A DNA stretch of 64,000 nucleotides. Source: Chloranthus sessilifolius (Eukaryota > Streptophyta > Magnoliopsida > Chloranthales > Chloranthaceae). Positions 58,365-64,000 of this stretch are shown in pieces. The DNA is taken from NCBI GenBank assembly GCA_021018995.1, contig CM037588.1, forward strand, positions 81,999,765 through 82,063,764, in the 5' to 3' direction. The position numbers were made by a program, and so were the translations under genes. The notes under the pieces were generated by a model, which was not told the DNA's origin, searched no databases, and was given only the letters and a program-made list of their open reading frames with translations. Each line of letters starts with the position of its first letter. Positions within the stretch are counted from its first letter, which is position 1.

Positions 58365-58782
58365 TCATCTTACACTCAACTCGGATAGCTAAAGTAAATA
58401 GCGCAATGTTAGATTTGATTCCACAAAATCGGAAGGATTTTCTCTTTGGAGGGCGGAAAGTCATAATATTCTGAAGATAGTCCACACTCGCATGATATGC
58501 GGACAACCAATTCATCCTGAGGATTACGTCAAACCCTTTCATACTCAATGTAATCATATCAGTTTTCATCTCGTGATCATCAATCATCACAATAACTGAT
58601 TGACACACCGTATCTATGCTCACTGAGCTTCCCATAGGAACTGATATAGCCAATATGAAAGCAAGGGGCTTTAGAATAATGCCCAACTTCTCAGAGAATA
58701 GAGGACTGATAATTGAGTGAGTAGGCTCGGGGTTTATCAATACTCGTGCTTCTGTTTTACTCTTTTCACCCTCACGACACAT
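58365..58782 (-). pseudogene. Element C aspartic protease, internal region 1, inactive
   Basis: ARVLINPEPTHSIISPLFSE occupies the place of the family active site (LxDSGATHSFIS): the catalytic Asp is now Asn and SGA is PEP. GFDVILRMNWLSAYHASVDY matches the family's DFDVILGMDWL block. The frame stays open to 58225 but drifts out of the pol frame. Confidence 0.8.
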
Positions 58783-59609
58783 GACAAGGGTACCTTTTAT
58801 TAATACAATAAATTTAATTAATTATATGAAATGAATGTAGTGTTCAAGAATTCATAATTCAAATCAATAGAAACTAATACTAAAATCAACATTTGAGCTT
58901 TAATGTTACCTTCGATCACGTCATTCGACGTTTGGGCATCTTGCACAGTCACAGCGTAGGCTCGACCCTAAACAGTAAGTCGAGAAGATTTCTACGTAGA
59001 AGCCGAGGTGGTCCTTCCCTTGTCCTCCTCAAGACAATCCTTGATCATATGTCCCACCTGACCACATTTGAAGCATGCACCAGTGTTCCTTCTATAATCC
59101 TCTGTCTTACGCTTCTTTTCGCATCTTACACACATATCAAACGTTGTGAATGAGAAGATAAGTAAGGCTTCTCGTACTGATGCTCTAGCTGTTGTTGAAT
59201 CTAAAGAGCGAGAGGATACTTGGACAACTCCTCTAGCATCCAGAGCATGCTGTGTAGAGATGGCAAGGACACGATCTTGTACCGTGGACCGAGAGGGAGC
59301 CTAAGATTTTGCAGATGTTGTCGCCTCTCTCCCCAATTGGAGACAGTCTCTTATCAGATGCCCAATTCATCCACAACTAAAGCATGCACCTATAGTCCAT
59401 CTACACTTCTTTTTTTTGTGGTGTTTTCTGCACCGTGAGCATTACTCAACTAGTGCAGATGGAGAGGTGGGTGTAGTGTCTCGTAATATAGCTGTGAGCA
59501 ATACAGTCTTTTGAGCCATCTTATTGACCATTGTTCCTAACTGCTACCTAGATTGTTCGTGATCATTGTCTCCAGTGCGTACTGTATTTGCTCTATTGCG
59601 AAACACCAT
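58783..59609 (-). pseudogene. gag: Element C gag remnant with two zinc knuckles, internal region 1
   Basis: A minus-strand ATG at 59609 (MVFRNRAN) begins 160 bases after the PBS. Only about 830 bp separate it from the protease, so most of the capsid region is missing. Two CCHC knuckles remain: CFKCGQVGHMIKDC near 59030-59075 (intact) and CFSCG-stop-IGHLIRDC near 59334-59378 (TGA inside). The Arg- and Ser-rich intervening sequence has stops. Confidence 0.7.
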
Positions 59610-59762
59610 CTTGATCTAATGAAAATGAAACAAAGGTTTCAATTAACTGATGATCTTGATGTTCTGACCAAACTCTAATACTCATAGCCTATGTTTAGAT
59701 AGCCCTAATGCCATATTCTTACACTTAGCACTATGGTTCTGAATCTCTCATAAGACCTAAAG

Positions 59763-59779
59763 CCTAAGTTTTGATACCA
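59763..59779 (-). other. Element C primer binding site (tRNA-iMet type)
   Basis: On the minus strand TGGTATCAAAACTTAGG follows the LTR end after GT. The standard site is TGGTATCAGAGC, the complement of initiator Met tRNA; two bases differ. Confidence 0.75.
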
Positions 59780-59781
59780 AC

Positions 59782-62120
59782 TGTGACGACCCGACTTTTC
59801 CAATCCTCTAGGTATAGGAAAGGCCGACTCGCCAACCTATCAATTAAATGATAAGCTGGACGAAACACAAGCAAATATTAGAGTAAAAGAACAATTAACT
59901 CAATTTCTATAAGGAAAGAGGAAAACAAAAGTAACGGTTCTAGCCCTCGAAAAAATCATGGGCAGAAGAACCGAAAAGAACCACTGGTGATGGCCGACCA
60001 TCACCAAAACATGGTTCACAAAAAGAATAAGTATAAATACAGGAATCCAAAATTAGACAAAACATAATAGGCCGGACATACCAAGCCAAAGTCTTAATCT
60101 CTCAAAAAGGTATAATAAAACACAACAGGATCCTAGACAGGGAAGAATTCCTCTGGAGGAATCTCAGACTCTTCCTCTGGAATGTAGTCTGAATCACTCT
60201 CATAACCTAGAGTAGTAGTGGCTAAATCACTACCTGCGACATATAGTTGGAGTGAGCTAACAACAAAACTCAGTAGAAGAGACTCATATCAATCACATTA
60301 TATCTCAATAAACATGGTTTTCAAAACTTATGGAATACATGATTTTCAAAGCAGATATTCAAAATAGAATAGGTAAGTGAAATTCAAATACGGTGATCAG
60401 ATGCAAGTTCATATTCTAAGTTCTTCAAAAATAGATTCAAGCAGATTCAGATGTACATTGTGTCTTGACTCATGTATGCAAAGCTTATCAAATTCATGAC
60501 TTAAAGGTTAAACTTAATATATCTCTCAAATTACATAATAGCATGAGAGCAAAAATAATACCGTTGGGAACCCCTGCCTAACCATCGTCGTTCATGAACC
60601 CTTTTTCAAAGTTGCAGATTCAGAGCAAATTTGGATTTCAGAGTTCTTATTTCGTATTTAGAATTTCTTAATCAGATTCAAGTTTACGGCTACGAGTTCT
60701 AGATGTCATGTGCAAGTTCAAAAATTATAATACAAAATACCAATGTGAATTAAAATAGAATGTAAGTGATGATGAGATTTCCTACCTTAAGTTCGGAGTC
60801 ATTCAAAGAAATCCAACAGTCTAAATCTATGGCCTCCAACTCTCAATCTATATCATACATACGATGATGTATCAAGGAAAAATTCTAAATTATTAACAAA
60901 TTTGACGTATTTATATGATTTCCCAAAAACAAGACAGAAATTGGCAAGTTCATGCTAACTCAAAATTTGACACAAATTCCCACTCAATTTTGACCTTTAA
61001 AACAATTGATTCATGAGTTCGTTAATTCATAAAAGTTGTAGAGCTAGTTTTCCTCTTTCCAACGCCGTAAGAATCGCATCAATCTAAGTTCAGAGTGAAA
61101 GTTTATGATCAAAATACCAAAGTAGTATCGGCTAGCTTTGACAAATTCGAACTTCGAATTTCTTAAGAAATCGATTTTCAATTTAGAACGTCGATTTTAA
61201 ATTCGAACTTCGATTTCCAAATCGAAGATTGAATTCTTCATAAATAAACCTGTCAGAATAGAGCCAAATTTGAACTTCGATTTTCCAATTTGACGTTCAA
61301 TTTTCTCGGGTTCAGAACCCTTCAGCTTCTTCCTTGGTCTATTTTTTTTTCCCCAAAATAAATTTGATTTCTTCCTCTTTTCACATACCAACCAATGTAT
61401 ATTTAATGATAATTTATATTACCATAAATCATTAAAGAGCCCACCTTTCGAGGTCAATTTCGTGGCTTATTTGAAGTGTTGCCCAACAAGGGTATTGAAG
61501 CGAAACTGTAAGAATTCTACGACGATTGATCACAACGCGGCATACGATTGAATCGCCTACAATCACGAATCAGTTTCTACTTCATCAAAGCGCGGTACAT
61601 GATCGCGAGATGATCGATTCACAGTTGACCCAAATTCAAGAGTTTCCAATGGTTGGAGTGATGTCCTCACGGTGATCAGCGTCAAGCGCTTCACGAAGAG
61701 TGCGTAAACCGCGGCACGATCGCGATCGTGCGGTCAAACTTTCAAGAAGATTTCCATAGTGAAGAAGCCTCCACTCTTTCTCTCTCAATAATTTCAAATG
61801 GCTAACACTTAGCCTCTAAGCAACCTCCTCTCATCTCTTATAACCGAATGAAACCCAAAAATATCAAGGATATTTATTTTCTAAATTATGTCCCCTTAAG
61901 GTTCGGTTACGGTGCTGAGCGACACACCAAGAGTTGGTGCACGACTTTTCCACTAAAGGCCCAAAAATAAACATTTAAACCATAATCCGATCCACACAAA
62001 GTGATTTAACACTATTTAATGATTTATTATTAAATAAAAAACCATGCTGACTTCGATCACTGTGTCAGACTCGTGCACGAAATCAGTCAAACTCGGGTTT
62101 AAAAATATCAGGATATTACA
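59782..62120 (-). repeat. Element C shared LTR
   Basis: 2339 bp, TGTGACGACCCG to GGATATTACA on the plus strand. On its left is a PBS and gag (it is the 5' LTR of internal region 1). On its right is a PPT and 3' region (it is also the 3' LTR of internal region 2). It lacks about 180 bp present in the left LTR near 53410-53600. A minus-strand TATAAG is at about 61838-61843. Confidence 0.9.
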
Positions 62121-62821
62121 TTCTCCCCACCTTAGAAATTTTTGTCCTCAAAAATGCAAAACAAACTTAAACCGGACTACGGGTAACCCTATCCTAAACG
62201 AATGTCCTTAATCAAAGTAAAATCAAAAACTCTGAAATCTAAAGAGAATGGGTCACAGTGCGATGGCTTCACAAAGCACGCGGGTCAAGGGACGAGATCC
62301 GTAGTAACCTAGATGTATTGCGTGTGGCATCCTATACTTTCATAGTGGATTGCATCCGTACATGGATGCCTACACCCCAGGTGCCACGTGCCGGGAAACA
62401 TACCTCACTGTGACTCAAACTTAGGGCACACATCTCGCACCCTTTGTCTTATCAGACAAACCCACCCATTCTAACAAAAAGAAATTAGAGTATGGAAGCA
62501 CAACCAACCACAAAAATGGACAAAATAGGAGTTCTCATACAGATTCAAATCGAGAATTACTTATTGAAAATAGATAACGGGCATATGCACGGAACCCCAA
62601 ATAATGTACTATCCACACAAGTAGAAACAAAGCAGTGATGATATTTCATAATTTTAATTATGTAAAAGTAGCGACTAAAAATAGAACCACAAGGCTCTAG
62701 AAATTTTCCTGCCATGTAAACTTGCAATTTCAAGGAAAATTTTATTTGAATAAGAAAGCTAGAAACCTAATGAACTATTTATATATATCATATATTACAA
62801 TCATTTACAAAATTTAAAACA
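62121..62821 (-). other. Element C 3' untranslated region and PPT, internal region 2
   Basis: Aligned with 55111-55814 throughout. The purine tract (TAAGGTGGGGAGAA on the minus strand) is one base different from the first copy. No gene is present. Confidence 0.75.
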
Positions 62822-63877
62822 TCACTCAAAAAGACTTGGAAACTGCTTGCGAATCTCAGCTTCACGTTCCCAAGTGGCTTCCTCCGAAGAGTGGTTCCGC
62901 CACTTGACAAGCACTATGGGAATCCTCTTGGTCTGTAAGATCTGCTCTTTACGATCCAGGATCTGTACTGGCTCCTCTACCAATGTTAGATCGTCTTGCA
63001 GCTCATTGGGCTTGTAGTCTAACACATGAGTCGGGTCTCTAGCATACCTCCGCAACATGGATACGTGAAACACGTTGTGCATGCTAGATAGTTGTGGTGG
63101 GAAAGCTACCCGGTAAGTGACCTCACCGACTCGACCCAATATCTTAAAAGGCCCAACATAACGAGGACTCAATTTTCCTCATTTGTTGAATCACATTACT
63201 CCTTTTATAGGTGAGATCCAAACAAAGATGTTATCACCAACATGAAAGTCAACATGCCTACTTTTGAGATCTACGTAGCTCTTCTGACGAATTTGAGCCA
63301 CATGTAGTCTCTCACGGATTAACCGAATTGTCTCGATCGTACTTTCCACAATTTTGGAGCCTAAAATGAGCTTACCCACTTCTTCCCAGTGAAGCAGAGA
63401 TCGACATCTGCGTCCGTACAAAGCTTCGAACGGTGCCATGCCAATGCTAGCTTCGAAGCTATTGTTATAAGCGAACTCGATCAGAGGCAAGTGTTGGTCC
63501 CATGACCCATGGAAATCTAATATGTAAGCACGTAGCATGTCCTCAATGATCTAGTTCACCCACTCAGTTTGCCCATCAATCTAAGGCTAGAATGCCGAGC
63601 TGAAGTCAAGTTGAGAACCCATGCCTTTTTAGAATCATTGCCATAATAGAGACGTGAACAGCAGATCTCTAACTGACACAATACTGACTGGTATACCGTG
63701 TAGTCTAACTATCTCCTTGATGTACAATGTTGCGAGTTTACTGGCCGTATATATCGTATTGTAAGGCAGGAAATGAGCGAACTTAATTAACCGATCAACA
63801 ATGACCCAGATGGCATTCTTCCTTAGAGTTTTCGACAACCCCAAAATGAAGTCCATTGAAATGGTTTCCCATTCCAC
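62822..63877 (-). pseudogene. Element C integrase with chromodomain, internal region 2, broken
   Basis: Better kept than in internal region 1. The core blocks are MEWETISMDFILGLSKTL, IPVSIVSVRDLLFTS, DFHGSWDQHLPLIEFAYNNS and SIGMAPFEALYGRRCRSL. The GPY part and chromodomain are open from 63172 to 62822: MSPRYVGPFKILGRVGEVTY, YRVAFPPQLSSMHNVFHVSM, and the chromodomain PVQILDRKEQILQTKRIP, VLVKWRNHSSEEATWERE. The second catalytic Asp region (family SDRDxxF) reads SVRDLLF, so the first Asp of that block is Val. Stops lie near 63540, 63180 and 63620. It continues beyond the window towards RT. Confidence 0.88.
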
Positions 63878-64000
63878 TCAGGCATAGGTAATGGTTGTAA
63901 TAATCCTGTAGGATTCTGATGGTCAACCTTCACCTGCTGACAGACCAAACATCGCGATACATATTCGGTGACATCCCTTTTCAAACCTCTCCACTGAAAG
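63878..64000 (-). pseudogene. Element C integrase N-terminal zinc region, internal region 2 (partial)
   Basis: Matches 56870-57000 of internal region 1. The reverse complement contains the CxxC region of the integrase zinc finger (Cys-Leu-Val-Cys-Gln-Gln at about 63940-63950). Truncated by the window edge. Confidence 0.6.

Larger units (their letters stand above)
52592..64000 (-). mobile_element. Element C: tandem chromovirus array (LTR-internal-LTR-internal)
   Basis: Minus-strand Ty3/gypsy chromovirus, probably Tekay/Del-like because of LTRs above 2.3 kb, a chromodomain and a tRNA-iMet-type PBS. The left LTR (52592-55110), internal region 1 (55111-59781), shared LTR (59782-62120) and internal region 2 (62121 to beyond the window) all face the same way. 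The piece after the shared LTR starts with the same PPT as the piece after the left LTR. Five bases, CCTTG (52587-52591), may be the left target duplication. Confidence 0.85.

Noticed and set aside
1..64000. Host protein-coding genes, tRNA, rRNA or virus-derived sequence other than retrotransposons
   Set aside because: None could be supported on either strand; every convincing protein similarity belongs to a transposable element.

Overview
This is repeat-dense plant nuclear DNA, most likely pericentromeric or other heterochromatin of a flowering plant. The evidence is that almost every base can be assigned to plant-specific Ty3/gypsy LTR retrotransposon lineages (Athila, Tat/Ogre, chromodomain-bearing Tekay/Del-like) plus traces of a LINE, a hAT-type MITE pair and microsatellites. 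I see no intact host gene, rRNA, tRNA or CRISPR. The species cannot be told from the sequence alone. All retroelement genes here are damaged.

Positions 1-48164 are a nest. The outermost element, A (minus strand, Athila-like, gag plus env-like gene but no pol), runs from outside the left edge to 48164. Its 5' LTR (8662-10427 and 47274-48164) is split by two other elements: B, a truncated minus-strand LTR (10428-12180) of a second Athila family, and D, a giant plus-strand Tat/Ogre element (12181-28146 and 42442-47273, about 20.8 kb without its own insert). D is in turn split by E, a complete plus-strand Athila element (28147-42441) with two LTRs and a perfect 5-bp target duplication, gactc. A sits in an older chromovirus-type LTR fragment (48165-48517).

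D is the most interesting part. It has gag-PR-RT-RNH-aRNH-INT on the plus strand. Between pol and the 3' LTR it carries two genes on the opposite strand: a DUF7745-like gene (24078-25548) and a plant-mobile-domain (PMD) gene for which I can read seven exons and six short GT-AG introns (26263-28141 and 42442-43014). E landed in exon 2 of the PMD gene. D also carries about 15 copies of a near-perfect palindrome (core GCGCAACTAATAGTTGCGC) in four clusters, many spaced about 47 bp: in the leader, between the two antisense genes, upstream of the PMD gene, and in the LTR. Cargo genes plus a motif array confined to the element's non-coding parts resemble the layout of transposon-encoded anti-silencing systems. 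That parallel is inference.

Positions 48518-52591 are gene-free: a (TA)n(CA)n microsatellite, a probable retroposon tail, two copies of a hAT-type MITE with 8-bp target duplications, and a LINE reverse transcriptase remnant. Positions 52592-64000 are a minus-strand chromovirus array, LTR-internal-LTR-internal, in which one LTR is shared by two internal regions, as left by unequal recombination. The first internal region has lost much of gag and two pieces of RT.
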